Assembly: GCA_945883425.1 (NCBI GenBank)
Contig: CAMCXM010000002.1
Span: 1 to 64,000, forward strand
Length of the DNA stretch: 64,000 nucleotides
Direction: 5' to 3'
Source: Spirosoma fluviale
Lineage (GTDB): Bacteria > Bacteroidota > Bacteroidia > Cytophagales > Flexibacteraceae
The notes under the pieces were generated by a model, which had not been told where the DNA came from, ran no database searches, and was given only the letters and a program-made list of their open reading frames with translations. Of this stretch, positions 53,334 to 62,615 are shown piece after piece (position 1 is the stretch's first letter; the number at the start of each line of letters is the position of its first letter). The position numbers were made by a program, and so were the translations under genes.

Positions 53334-56060
53334 TTAGAGACTTATTCCCTGATTAGCTGCAAACGCGGTTAGATTTTTACGAACATGATTGCAGATTCTG
53401 TTCACTTTCCGGATCAGTTTTTCCTTTTCAGCCTTGTCCGGAATCTGATTTGCTTCAATCCGTTGGATGGTTTCGCTCAATACCTGCTCCAATGAACGGA
53501 TGTCAAATGTTTTAATCGTCGCACGTATTTTATGCAATAAGAATTTCAGTGCTTCCGTGTCTTCTTTGTTCAGATGCTTTTCAAACTCTGATTTGCATTC
53601 GGCCAGACTTTTGAAATAAGAATTGAAGAGATTGAACATGAAATCTTTGTCACCTTCCGTAATTTCCAGCAATTTATCAAAGTTGAGATCGATGGTTTCC
53701 TGCTTTTCCTGGGCCACGGTTCCATCCAAGTCAGATTCGCTTCTGGAAAATTTCCAGGCATGTTCAATAGCATCATTTTCTGATACCGGCGGCGATTTCA
53801 CAATCACATTTCCATCATACTGTACCGCCTCGGTCTGACCCGCATCCTGAATGTAAAAGAGTAATTTGATGTTATGCTTTTTGAGAAGTGACATATCCAC
53901 TTCTTCCAGATCACCGATCGAATCTCCCCACCAAATAACGAGATGAAATTCCCCGCTGCTCAGGTATTTATTGATGCCAAAAATCGTTTTCAGCCCTGTT
54001 ACGGTTGCTCCATGGAGCCGTAATTCATCTGCATTCCAAATGGCTTTCCTTTTGAGGGAAGGGCCCGTTATGATTTTCTTATCTCTTAGAATTTTTAATG
54101 GCGAATCAATCCGATGTGTATCTGGCTGATTGGCGAGAATGGCCGGTATTCGAATAATAAATGACGTCTCCGACTTTTCGTTTTGAGTCGGTGAATCAAT
54201 CCAAACAGTTTGGAGAATCTGCAGAGTCTGTTGCAGGTCATTCGACTTTTCTCCTTCAGAATCTGTGGTAATTGATATCTGGATCTTCGGATGATCTTCA
54301 TTTATTTCCAGGTACGTGATGGAAACCTCAAAATTGAATTCGGCATGGTGGTATGCAATGCGCTCAATTGATTCAAGGATTCCAACAACCGGCAGCTGAA
54401 AAATCACTTTGCCCGGCAAAAAAGATTCTTCGATCAGACGTATATTTTTCAGTTTTCTACTTAGATTGAGAATACTGCCTGCCAACATGCTTAGCGTAGC
54501 TGGATAATAGTGAACTGAAGTTCCTTGTTTCAATCCATTACCCAACTGACGGGAATCATCCTGCCGATGCAAATCAGAAAATAGTTCATTGAGCAGGTGA
54601 AATGAAGGGAGTTCTGACGCTTCGGGAAACTCATTTCCTAAAAAACGAAACCGGATGAAAAGCCGGTCAAGAGTCTCCATAAACTGTTCCCGATTCCGTT
54701 GAAGTTCTGTTTTATCAAGGCCCAGTATCACAAACCCTTCCAGACTTTGGCCGGCAGACAAAACCGGGCTTACCTCCCGAATAATTGTTTTCACCAACTG
54801 GTCTTTATCCAGAACAAATTCCTCAAACCTCACTTTTTCAAGAAGAAGGCGAACCTCATCTATTTTGGATTTTCGAAGCAGCGCAATACTCAGATCTGCA
54901 CCATCCGCTTTGGCAATATCCTCGTCTGACTTACCCATCATCCATTCCCGGTAATCGATGTTCAATTCCCAGGCCGGATTGATGTAAGCATACCGTTCTT
55001 CTTTTGACAATGCCCCAATTTCAAAACCAGAATTCTCAAGGATCTGATGGAAGAACTTTCTGTCTTTCTCCATCATTGTAAAGTTGCCGTAAGGCCGGGT
55101 AACGTCGATGAGTTGAACAAACAAAATATTCTCCCCTACTCTGGCCAGCAATTGAAACATACGGTCTGGTCCTTTTGCCGTTTTCCACGGAACATAATCG
55201 GAAGGGTCTTTCAGTTTGGTAAGAACGGATTCGGTGAGGGAAGAAGAAATTTGTTCGAGTGTCAGTCCCTCCACTTCAAACCAATCCAGACTCATCAATC
55301 CAAGTATGGCTTTGTTTGCCCAGATCAGGCTTGACTTGCCTGGATTCGAATGCGATTCCGTCATTTCAAAAATCATGACCGGATCCGGATCCATCAGAAG
55401 ATACTTTTCCAGCCACTCATCAAAGAGTTTGTTCTTCTTCTTTGCGGCATTCTGAACAGAAAGATCCCGGGCACTTCCTTTTACTTTGAGTATTCTGCCA
55501 TCCTGATCGAAGGACATTTTGAGCCGCAGTCCTATAAAAACGGACTCCCCAAACCTGTTAACAGCCTCCCATTCATTATAGGTACTGGATTTTTTGTCTT
55601 TGTATTGCCGGTTATAAAAGAAAAGAACCTCGTGCAGATTTTCTACAGGTACCAGACTCTGGTAAGTGATTTTCTGAATCTCATCATCCCTGTAACCGAG
55701 TTTCTGGAGCATAAAAGGATTGGCATAGAGGAAGCGGCCCTTGTAATCGACCTCAAACAGAAATTCATCCGTTTCCTCGACAATCTCCTGAAAATGCTGT
55801 AGCTCGGCATTTTTTTTCTCATATTCCTGAATGATGCGCTCTGTCTTTGTTTCGAGAAGCACCTTTTGGTTAGACAGTGCCTGGACTTTCTCTTCGGCTT
55901 CAAACTTCTCTTTTCGAATCCGTTCTGAGTCGAGCAAACTCTTACGCAGACTCATTTTTTCTCTGTTCAACCGACGGCGTTGAAGGATGTAACCTGCCAA
56001 AACAAGCAGGAACAGAACTGCCAATGAATATGTTGTATACATCCTGAGCTTTTCCCTCAT
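53334..56060 (-). CDS. Membrane PAS protein with degenerate kinase region and C-terminal HPt domain
   Basis: A 908-residue protein: one N-terminal TM (about 10-27), a coiled coil (about 28-95), a PAS domain (about 95-210, FEVDYKGRFLYANPFML), further PAS-like segments, a middle region with the shape of HATPase_c (LESIERIAYHH, then QISITTDSEGEKS) but without recognisable N, G1 or G2 boxes, a receiver-like segment (LFYIQDAGQT) without the normal phospho-acceptor Asp, and a C-terminal HPt domain whose His843 lies in LLHKIRATIKTF. I read it as a phosphotransfer protein that lost kinase activity, though a diverged HATPase cannot be ruled out. Divergent from the PAS/REC-like gene at 56502. Confidence 0.8.
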   Translation of the reverse strand: MREKLRMYTTYSLAVLFLLVLAGYILQRRRLNREKMSLRKSLLDSERIRKEKFEAEEKVQALSNQKVLLETKTERIIQEYEKKNAELQHFQEIVEETDEFLFEVDYKGRFLYANPFMLQKLGYRDDEIQKITYQSLVPVENLHEVLFFYNRQYKDKKSSTYNEWEAVNRFGESVFIGLRLKMSFDQDGRILKVKGSARDLSVQNAAKKKNKLFDEWLEKYLLMDPDPVMIFEMTESHSNPGKSSLIWANKAILGLMSLDWFEVEGLTLEQISSSLTESVLTKLKDPSDYVPWKTAKGPDRMFQLLARVGENILFVQLIDVTRPYGNFTMMEKDRKFFHQILENSGFEIGALSKEERYAYINPAWELNIDYREWMMGKSDEDIAKADGADLSIALLRKSKIDEVRLLLEKVRFEEFVLDKDQLVKTIIREVSPVLSAGQSLEGFVILGLDKTELQRNREQFMETLDRLFIRFRFLGNEFPEASELPSFHLLNELFSDLHRQDDSRQLGNGLKQGTSVHYYPATLSMLAGSILNLSRKLKNIRLIEESFLPGKVIFQLPVVGILESIERIAYHHAEFNFEVSITYLEINEDHPKIQISITTDSEGEKSNDLQQTLQILQTVWIDSPTQNEKSETSFIIRIPAILANQPDTHRIDSPLKILRDKKIITGPSLKRKAIWNADELRLHGATVTGLKTIFGINKYLSSGEFHLVIWWGDSIGDLEEVDMSLLKKHNIKLLFYIQDAGQTEAVQYDGNVIVKSPPVSENDAIEHAWKFSRSESDLDGTVAQEKQETIDLNFDKLLEITEGDKDFMFNLFNSYFKSLAECKSEFEKHLNKEDTEALKFLLHKIRATIKTFDIRSLEQVLSETIQRIEANQIPDKAEKEKLIRKVNRICNHVRKNLTAFAANQGISL

Positions 56061-56275
56061 CCGGAAGGAATATGCAAAGAATAGGTATTTTTTCGATTTT
56101 CAAGAAGGATCACCTGAAAAAATCCTGACTTTCGTGGGCCATCCTGAACCGCTCGTAATGGAGACATCTTCAGCTATATAACGAATTTTTCCTACATTTT
56201 ATCGAGGAAAACAACCCATTGAGGTGAAAGCTACCGTTTTAAACCGAATAGCAGAAAACTTCAAACTGAAAGTAT

Positions 56276-56357
56276 TACCTTTGTTACAGTTTTAAGTGGT
56301 TGAGTAGTTTAAGTTGTATGGACGTCGCACTAAATTAGTTCGATGTCCATTTTTTTT
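56276..56357 (+). ncRNA. Candidate small RNA or transcribed leader with terminator
   Basis: TACCTTTG at 56276-56283 fits the -7 consensus, and 34 nt later (56318-56350) ATGGACGTCG and CGATGTCCAT form a long stem followed by eight Ts. There is no open frame between them and no gene upstream on this strand, so the transcript of about 65 nt would be a small RNA, or a terminated leader of the gene at 56502. The -33 element is weak. The 56061-56501 gap contains nothing else recognised. Confidence 0.45.
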
Positions 56358-56501
56358 GTAAACATTACACTGCAATTACAACTCTGTAATTGACCGAAAT
56401 AATCGGATTCCAGCGCTCACTTTTGTAACGTCAAAACCAATCGAACGATTTCCATTGGATTTTGAAACTGGAAAAAATTTAAACTTCTACTCAAAAAATT
56501 C

Positions 56502-57329
56502 ATGAAGGCAGGTCTACTTGCAGATATTATCTTAGGAGAAAGCCCGCACTTAAAAGGATTGGTTCGCCACTTTAATTTACTGGTTCTCAATCCGTCCGGC
56601 AAAATCACAGGTTTCAATACTCACTTTATCAAGAATTCCGGTAAATCAGAGAATCAATTGATTCACCAGAATTTTGCCAAGCTTTTCGATTCTGATGAAG
56701 GAAAAGCAGAACTAATGCAGTGCGTAAAGCGGGCACTAAAAGGACAACCCGGATCCATCACGTTTGGCCTGACGGAATCGAATATCACGTTTAAAGGTGT
56801 CATTCTGCCTGTTTATGATTCCGGGAATACTCCTGCCAACCTCATTCTCATTACGAAAGAAGAACACACCACTTTTGTTTCTGACATTGAACTTGATGAT
56901 TTCTGGAATCTGGCCAGTAAAATGATGGAAGAAGTCGGTGTTACCACTCATGACCAAACCATTATGGATAAGCTAAAGAATCCGAATATTTTACTCATTG
57001 AAGACCGGAAAGGATTGATCGCCAAACTTTTCCAGAATCTGATCAAATCAAATAAGAATGTGATCCTTGCTCCTACCACCGAAGCGGCTCTGCTAATGGC
57101 TGAATCCTTGCTTCCACAGGTGGTCATCACGACAGCGGATCCGATCGGGACAAATCTCATAGGTACTGTCGCCGATGAACTGAAAAAGAAATTTAACTCA
57201 TCAACCATTTGCCTTACCGCCAATGGAAATGAAATACGAATTGAAGACGGCTGGCTGGATATACACATTAAAAATCAGCCCGACTCCGTCCGGAAAATAC
57301 TTGACCTGATCAACCAGCTATACTGGTAA
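56502..57329 (+). CDS. PAS plus receiver-like protein
   Basis: A 275-residue soluble protein. An N-terminal PAS-type domain (about 20-130: FNLLVLNPSGKITGFN, LPVYDSGNTPANLILITKE) is followed by a receiver-like domain (about 160-275: NILLIEDRKGLIAKLFQNL). The acidic start of the receiver is present (IED), but the phospho-acceptor strand reads VVITTADP, where a normal receiver has an Asp at the end of the strand, so phosphorylation is doubtful. The divergent PAS/HPt gene is its probable partner. Confidence 0.7.
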   Translation: MKAGLLADIILGESPHLKGLVRHFNLLVLNPSGKITGFNTHFIKNSGKSENQLIHQNFAKLFDSDEGKAELMQCVKRALKGQPGSITFGLTESNITFKGVILPVYDSGNTPANLILITKEEHTTFVSDIELDDFWNLASKMMEEVGVTTHDQTIMDKLKNPNILLIEDRKGLIAKLFQNLIKSNKNVILAPTTEAALLMAESLLPQVVITTADPIGTNLIGTVADELKKKFNSSTICLTANGNEIRIEDGWLDIHIKNQPDSVRKILDLINQLYW

Positions 57330-57455
57330 TCAGTCAACGTCTCGTGTGTGAGAGTTACTTGAGGAAATTTGGAAAGTGTGTTCTCCAAATCCGCGGTTGG
57401 CATAGGCCCTGCCCATACCCACCCGGCTCAGGTAAATTCTGACAACATGGAAAGA
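57330..57455 (+). ncRNA. Candidate structured RNA
   Basis: Between the stop codon and the terminator at 57458. GAGTTACTTGAG (57352-57363) pairs with CTCAGGTAAATTC (57427-57439) over about 12 bp with two wobbles and one bulge, enclosing ATTTGGA/TCCAAAT (57367-57390) and a GGCA/TGCC hairpin near 57399-57413. Together this is a closed multi-branch fold, more structure than a plain 3' UTR needs. It matches no RNA family I can name with confidence. No gene lies in 57330-57689. Confidence 0.5.
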
Positions 57456-57457
57456 AG

Positions 57458-57483
57458 ACCACCTCCAAAAGAGGTGGTTTTTT
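57458..57483 (+). terminator. Intrinsic terminator
   Basis: ACCACCTC and GAGGTGGT form a perfect 8-bp stem with a CAAAA loop, followed by six Ts. Ends the PAS/receiver-like gene transcript or the candidate RNA above. Confidence 0.9.
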
Positions 57484-57689
57484 CTTTGAACCACATGCGG
57501 ATGATCAACGGAGAAATCAGCCTGTTATTTAGCAAATTCTCAGATTCTCAGCCATGGTATTCAAATCTCGTTCTGGTAACCCATGGATTTTATTACACTA
57601 CATAACTGGCAAACGGAAAATTGACAGAACTCAATTTTGACCAGGAAGGAATTCGGCCCTTTTTTGCATACAGAAAACAAGGGCAGATC

Positions 57690-58241
57690 ATGACAAAAAC
57701 AGAAACGCAATTCCGTGAGGTTATGCAGAAATGCAGAAGCCTTTTCATAAGTAAAAGCATAGACTATGGTACTTCCTGGAGAATTATGCGATTGCCTTCT
57801 GTAACGGATCAGATTTTTATCAAGGCATCCCGCATCCGGAGCATTCAGGAAAAAGGAACGCAAAAAGTTGAGGATCCGATTGAAACTGAGTTTGTCGGCA
57901 TCATTAACTACTGCATTATCGCCTTAATTCAATGCCGTCTGGAAGGAAAATCCATGGAGATCAATCTTACTCCGGATGAAGTAACCCAATTGTATGACCA
58001 GATCACCGAAGCCAATATTGAACTTCTACAGCAAAAGAACCACGACTACAGCGAAGCCTGGAGAGATATGCGGATCAGTTCGATTACCGATATCATTCTG
58101 ATGAAACTGCATCGTCTTAAACAAATTGAAAACAACCAGGGCCACACATTGGTTTCGGAAGGAATCGAAGCAAACTACCGGGACATTCTCAACTATTCAG
58201 TTTTTGCATTAATCACCGGCAGTGAAAAAGGCCTTTTGTAA
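57690..58241 (+). CDS. Duplicated DUF1599 protein
   Basis: A protein of about 183 residues with two tandem copies of the DUF1599 (nucleotide modification-associated) domain: FREVMQKCRSLFISKSIDYGTSWRIMR and then NIELLQQKNHDYSEAWRDMR, here shown in parts (KSIDYGTSWRIMR, KNHDYSEAWRDMR). Each has the Asp/Tyr-rich core. Start chosen at the ATG 57690 because a TTG 69 nt earlier adds unrelated sequence. It precedes the AAA ATPase gene by 15 nt, so the two are likely co-transcribed. Biological role unknown. Confidence 0.85.
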   Translation: MTKTETQFREVMQKCRSLFISKSIDYGTSWRIMRLPSVTDQIFIKASRIRSIQEKGTQKVEDPIETEFVGIINYCIIALIQCRLEGKSMEINLTPDEVTQLYDQITEANIELLQQKNHDYSEAWRDMRISSITDIILMKLHRLKQIENNQGHTLVSEGIEANYRDILNYSVFALITGSEKGLL

Positions 58242-58256
58242 TCAAACAACATTCCA

Positions 58257-59744
58257 TTGAATTCTCCATCACCGAAAACCCTTGGTGCTTTAAAAGCATC
58301 GGGCTGGCAAAGCCGCACAGTAAAAGAAGAACTCCGCCAGAATCTGATTTCCCGTCTCAAAAACAAGGAAACCGGATTTCATGGAATCTACGGCTATGAA
58401 GAAACGGTTATTCCGGAACTGGAGCGGGCCATTCTGAGCAAGCACAACATTAATCTTCTCGGACTTCGTGGCCAGGCCAAAACAAGACTGGCAAGGCTGA
58501 TGGTGCAACTTCTTGATGAATGGATGCCGTGTATTGAAGGAACCGAGCTGAACGATGATCCTTTGCATCCGATTACCAGAGCTGGACAGGATTTGGTAGA
58601 GAAAATGGGAGATGAAACACCCATTATCTGGATGCACAGAAATGACCGGTACACCGAAAAACTGGCCACACCCGATGTCACAGTAGCCGATCTCATCGGC
58701 GATGTGGACCCGATCAAAGCCGCCAGTCTGAAACTCCCCTACTCCGATGAACGGGTAATTCATTATGGATTGATTCCAAGATCACACCGGTGTATTTTCG
58801 TAATCAATGAGTTGCCCGATCTGCAGGCAAGGATTCAGGTGGCCTTATTTAATATTTTGCAGGAAGGTGATATTCAGATCCGCGGATTCAAACTAAGATT
58901 ACCTCTGGATATCCAGTTTGTGTTCACAGCAAATCCTGAAGATTATACAAACAGAGGCAGCATTGTGACACCTCTTAAAGACCGGATCGACAGTCAGATA
59001 ATCACCCACTATCCGGCTTCCATTGAAACAGGAAAAAAAATCACACGGCAGGAAGCCGCCATTCAAAGTGGGCAAACGACCGTTTTTATACCAGAACTTG
59101 CCCGTGACCTCATTGAACAGGTGGCCATGGAAGCTCGCCACTCTGAATTTGTGGACGGAAAATCCGGTGTTTCAGCTCGTCTCACCATCTCAGCTTTTGA
59201 AAACCTGATGAGCACTGCCGAACGAAGAATGCTTCTCAACGGTGAAACCGAAACCGCTCTCCGGATGACCGATGTATACGGTATTATTCCCGCCATAACA
59301 GGAAAAGTAGAGCTGGTGTACGAAGGAGAACAGGAAGGAGCTGGCATTGTGGCCCGCAACCTGATCGGCAAAGCGATACGAACCTTATTCACACAGTATT
59401 TCCCGGACCCTGAGAAATCGAAAAAGCAAAAAGAGGGTTCTGTTTTCACGCCGGTTGCTGCCTATTTTGAAGAAGGAACGTCCATTCATTTAATGACGGA
59501 ATCCCCGGAAGAAGCGTACCGTTTGATTCTGGATGGCATCCCTGGAATGGATGACCTGTTGTTTGACAGTTCACTTTCCATTCAGCCTTCAGAACGCCTT
59601 TTCTGGAAAGAATTTATTCTGTTTGGTCTGGCCGAATTTTCCATCATCAGTAAAAAAGTTCTGGAATCTGAAACCCGCTTTTCAGATCTGTTAAGCAGTA
59701 TGATCAATCTGGATGAAATGGAATTTGACGACGACGATGTTTAA
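58257..59744 (+). CDS. MoxR/BchI-type AAA+ ATPase
   Basis: A 495-residue AAA+ ATPase resembling the magnesium-chelatase subunit I/MoxR clade. The Walker A region reads LLGLRGQAKTRLARLM (about 75-90; GxxGxxKT form), Walker B is IFVINELPDL (about 180), with the sensor-1 strand QFVFTANPEDY (about 225). The N-terminal domain is longer than MoxR and the C-terminus is acidic (FDDDD). No VWA partner gene is adjacent. Starts from a TTG at 58257, 15 nt after DUF1599. ATP-driven remodelling is expected; the client is unknown. Confidence 0.85.
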   Translation: MNSPSPKTLGALKASGWQSRTVKEELRQNLISRLKNKETGFHGIYGYEETVIPELERAILSKHNINLLGLRGQAKTRLARLMVQLLDEWMPCIEGTELNDDPLHPITRAGQDLVEKMGDETPIIWMHRNDRYTEKLATPDVTVADLIGDVDPIKAASLKLPYSDERVIHYGLIPRSHRCIFVINELPDLQARIQVALFNILQEGDIQIRGFKLRLPLDIQFVFTANPEDYTNRGSIVTPLKDRIDSQIITHYPASIETGKKITRQEAAIQSGQTTVFIPELARDLIEQVAMEARHSEFVDGKSGVSARLTISAFENLMSTAERRMLLNGETETALRMTDVYGIIPAITGKVELVYEGEQEGAGIVARNLIGKAIRTLFTQYFPDPEKSKKQKEGSVFTPVAAYFEEGTSIHLMTESPEEAYRLILDGIPGMDDLLFDSSLSIQPSERLFWKEFILFGLAEFSIISKKVLESETRFSDLLSSMINLDEMEFDDDDV

Positions 59745-59861
59745 TTTCATTTCCTGATAAAGGGCAATTGCACATAAACATACATCAAAAGAAACCAGTC
59801 GAAATTCACCTTCATCGTTGTTGAAAATTCCCGATTTTTCTACTCTTAAAAAGAGTGAGGT

Positions 59862-60560
59862 ATGAAAAATTACAGAGGATTTTTAACAGCATTCATCTGG
59901 ATATCGATGTTGGTGGGGACATCGTTTCCAATAATTGTAAAAGCAATTGACCATAGTACCTTTACGTCATCTGTTGCCAATCCAGGGAGGAAGCGTGATT
60001 TCTTAGGAATGAACCTTCCAATGCTTGGAAACAAATGGCCGCACAAAAGTGGTTCTCTATGGATCAATATGAGTGCAGCTAAAAAGTACATCATCTTCCC
60101 CGAATTTGGATCTCAGAAAGGACTTCCTCCAATGCAGATATCGGGCGATTATTCTTTTGATAATCACTGGGCATTCGGCGTGTATTATGGATTCTTCAAT
60201 GCCACATATACCGATTCTTACGGATCTGAGGCATATCAAAGCCATATCAAAAGTAACTTCGGAGGAGTACGACTTACATTCCATTTCGCCGACGTGTTCA
60301 ACAACACATTTGGGGAAGTAATCAACGTAAAAAAGTGGGATTTCTATTCCACTGCTTCAATTGGCTGGTATTCTTTCCGTTGGCAAGTCGCTCCAAAATA
60401 CGTTGAAAAGCAGGATTTCTCCGATGGCTCATTCGGTTCTGCCAGTCTGGTGCTGGGTGCAAAATGGATTCCTCATCCTAAAATCGGGATTTTTCTGGAA
60501 GCTGGAAAAGGAACTGCAGGCATGATCAGCTTCGGGGTTTCTGGAAAAATCATGAAATGA
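59862..60560 (+). CDS. Exported barrel-like protein of unknown function
   Basis: A 232-residue protein with an N-terminal hydrophobic signal-like segment (1-27) and a beta-rich remainder of alternating strands (WAFGVYYGFFNATY, FGGVRLTFHFADVF, SASLVLGAKWIPHP, FGVSGKIMK), like an outer-membrane barrel or OmpW/PorT-type protein. The final residues end in a hydrophobic strand. No family was recognised. Follows the ATPase gene by 117 nt with no clear promoter. Confidence 0.65.
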   Translation: MKNYRGFLTAFIWISMLVGTSFPIIVKAIDHSTFTSSVANPGRKRDFLGMNLPMLGNKWPHKSGSLWINMSAAKKYIIFPEFGSQKGLPPMQISGDYSFDNHWAFGVYYGFFNATYTDSYGSEAYQSHIKSNFGGVRLTFHFADVFNNTFGEVINVKKWDFYSTASIGWYSFRWQVAPKYVEKQDFSDGSFGSASLVLGAKWIPHPKIGIFLEAGKGTAGMISFGVSGKIMK

Positions 60561-60713
60561 TAGAAGTCGATTTGCAGACAACTTCCATTTCGGTTCTGGT
60601 CCTGCCCATCAAGGCAACTGGACTGTATTGAAAGAAATCATCCGTTTGCCTCTGATTCAACACACTTTGGTACAGGCAATCGACACATTTTTAAAAAGAA
60701 TAAAAAACAATCT

Positions 60714-60743
60714 TTTGATTCAGGTCTTTTTGAAATAGTTTCG
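60714..60743 (+). promoter_or_regulatory. Candidate promoter of gltA
   Basis: TTTG, 18 nt, TAGTTTCG, one base off TAnnTTTG. Predicted leader about 47 nt. Confidence 0.5.
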
Positions 60744-60796
60744 CCCTTTCATAGAGGACAGCCTAACAGCCAAATTATACAGCATAACGAATTATC

Positions 60797-62071
60797 ATGT
60801 CAGTTGCACAACTCACATTCGAGGGTAAAACCATTGAACTACCGGTTATCGTAGGAACCGAAAACGAAAAAGCCATTGATATTTCCACACTTCGGGACGC
60901 AACAGGTCTCGTAACAATGGATTTAGGATACAAAAACACAGGAGCCACCAAAAGTGCTGTTACGTTCCTGGATGGTGAACTGGGTATCCTCCGCTATCGC
61001 GGTTATCCGATTGAAGAACTGGCAGAGAAATCCAATTTTATTGAAGTTGCCTATCTCCTGATTTATGGAGAGCTCCCAACCAAGGCCCAGTTTGATGAAT
61101 TCACCGAGCAGATCAAAATGCACACTTTGGTGAATGAAGACATTAAAAAGATTCTGGATGGTTTTCCGGCGACTGCTCACCCGATGGGTGTTCTTTCTTC
61201 TTTGGTTTGTTCTCTTACCGCTTTCTATCCTGAATCGGTGGAGAACCCAACCCCGGACAACATCAACCTGAACATCTTCCGGTTGCTTGCTAAAATGCCA
61301 ACCTTTGTGGGTTGGGCCTACAAAAAATCAATGGGGCATCCGGTAAACTATCCGATGAACCGCTATGATTACTGTCAGAATTTCCTCCATATGATGTTTG
61401 CGCTTCCTGTGGAAGATTTCCATCCGGATCCAATCGTAGTGGATGCTCTCAACAAATTACTGATTCTGCATGCCGACCATGAGCAAAACTGTTCTGCCAG
61501 TACTGTGCGAATGGTGGGTTCATCAAAAGCAAGCCTTTATTCATCCATATCCGCCGGAATCAATGCCTTGTGGGGTCCGTTGCATGGCGGTGCCAACCAG
61601 GAGGTTATTGAAATGCTGGACGAAATCCGCTTGATGGGCATTGACCCGAAAGATTACCTTGAAAAAGTAAAAAGGAAAGAAGTTCGCCTGATGGGCTTTG
61701 GCCACCGGGTCTACAAAAACTTTGATCCAAGAGCGAAAATCATCAAAAAAGCCTGCGATAAAATCCTGAGCCAGTTGGGTGTAAATGATCCGATTCTCGA
61801 AATAGCAAAAGGACTGGAAGAAGCCGCACTCACAGACGAATACTTCATCAGCCGTAAACTGTATCCAAACGTAGACTTCTACAGCGGAATCATCTACCGT
61901 GCATTGGGAATTCCAACCAATATGTTTACCGTGATGTTTGCACTGGGACGGCTCCCCGGATGGATCGCACAGTGGAAAGAATTAAATGCTTCAAAAGAAC
62001 CGATCGGAAGGCCTCGCCAAATTTACACCGGAGCCACCGCAAGGGATTTTGTATCCATTACAGAACGCTAA
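60797..62071 (+). CDS. gltA: Citrate synthase
   Basis: A 424-residue type II citrate synthase that condenses acetyl-CoA with oxaloacetate. Signatures: the N-terminal beta-strand region (TFEGKTIELPV), LHADHEQNCSAST with one catalytic His, PLHGGANQ with a second catalytic His and MGFGHRVYKNFDPRA with the oxaloacetate-side His and Arg, and the catalytic-Asp region VDFYSGIIYRALGIP. Length and motifs are standard. Transcribed alone, with a promoter upstream and a strong terminator at 62081. Confidence 0.97.
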   Translation: MSVAQLTFEGKTIELPVIVGTENEKAIDISTLRDATGLVTMDLGYKNTGATKSAVTFLDGELGILRYRGYPIEELAEKSNFIEVAYLLIYGELPTKAQFDEFTEQIKMHTLVNEDIKKILDGFPATAHPMGVLSSLVCSLTAFYPESVENPTPDNINLNIFRLLAKMPTFVGWAYKKSMGHPVNYPMNRYDYCQNFLHMMFALPVEDFHPDPIVVDALNKLLILHADHEQNCSASTVRMVGSSKASLYSSISAGINALWGPLHGGANQEVIEMLDEIRLMGIDPKDYLEKVKRKEVRLMGFGHRVYKNFDPRAKIIKKACDKILSQLGVNDPILEIAKGLEEAALTDEYFISRKLYPNVDFYSGIIYRALGIPTNMFTVMFALGRLPGWIAQWKELNASKEPIGRPRQIYTGATARDFVSITER

Positions 62072-62080
62072 AAAAATGGA

Positions 62081-62109
62081 ACAGCCCTCACCGAAGGGCT
62101 GTTTTTTTT
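62081..62109 (+). terminator. Intrinsic terminator of gltA
   Basis: ACAGCCCT and AGGGCTGT form a perfect 8-bp stem with a CACCGA loop, followed by eight Ts. Confidence 0.95.
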
Positions 62110-62132
62110 ATCTCTCATCCGAATTTACACAC

Positions 62133-62603
62133 ATGCGAATTATCATTCAATCCATTCTTCTGACCATTATTGTTTGGTTCCCTCTCTCATCTTTCACTCA
62201 GAAGCCGGTGCAGGTTGGCTTTTCAAAACTGGAAGGATATTTTGTAAAACCTGGAATGGAACCAAAATCGGGACTGAACACGCAGCTTTTCGCCCGAAAA
62301 GAACAGTTTGATGAATATTTCATTTCCAAAGTGGTCCCGGGTAAAAAGATATCCAAATTGGATTTCAACCGGTATGTCGTTCTGGTTTGCATGTCGGCTA
62401 AGACAAACATTGAAACCACACTGAAACTGGAGAAGGTTTTGAAAAAAAATGGCACAATGGAAATCTATTTCACCGCAGTGTATGGAAAGAAACTTGCTTC
62501 GCCCATCATTCCCGCCTGCTTTTACATCACCGCCATCGACAAAAGCCTGAGTGGAATGGTGTATTACATCAATGGCAAACTGGTTCAGGACGTTCAAAAC
62601 TAA
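62133..62603 (+). CDS. Small exported protein of unknown function
   Basis: A 156-residue exported protein (start MRIIIQSILLTIIVWFP; signal peptide about 1-22), basic and mixed alpha/beta (FSKLEGYFVKPGMEPK, NRYVVLVCMSAKTNIETTLKL). The frame continues further upstream across the gltA terminator, so I chose the ATG at 62133 because it directly follows that terminator and begins a good signal peptide. No domain recognised. Confidence 0.7.
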   Translation: MRIIIQSILLTIIVWFPLSSFTQKPVQVGFSKLEGYFVKPGMEPKSGLNTQLFARKEQFDEYFISKVVPGKKISKLDFNRYVVLVCMSAKTNIETTLKLEKVLKKNGTMEIYFTAVYGKKLASPIIPACFYITAIDKSLSGMVYYINGKLVQDVQN

Positions 62604-62615
62604 ACGCAAAAACGG

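Noticed and set aside
57330-57483. SRP (4.5S) RNA
   Set aside because: The conserved GGTCAGGTCCGGAAGGAAGC-type apical segment is missing; only a partial CTCAGGT is present.
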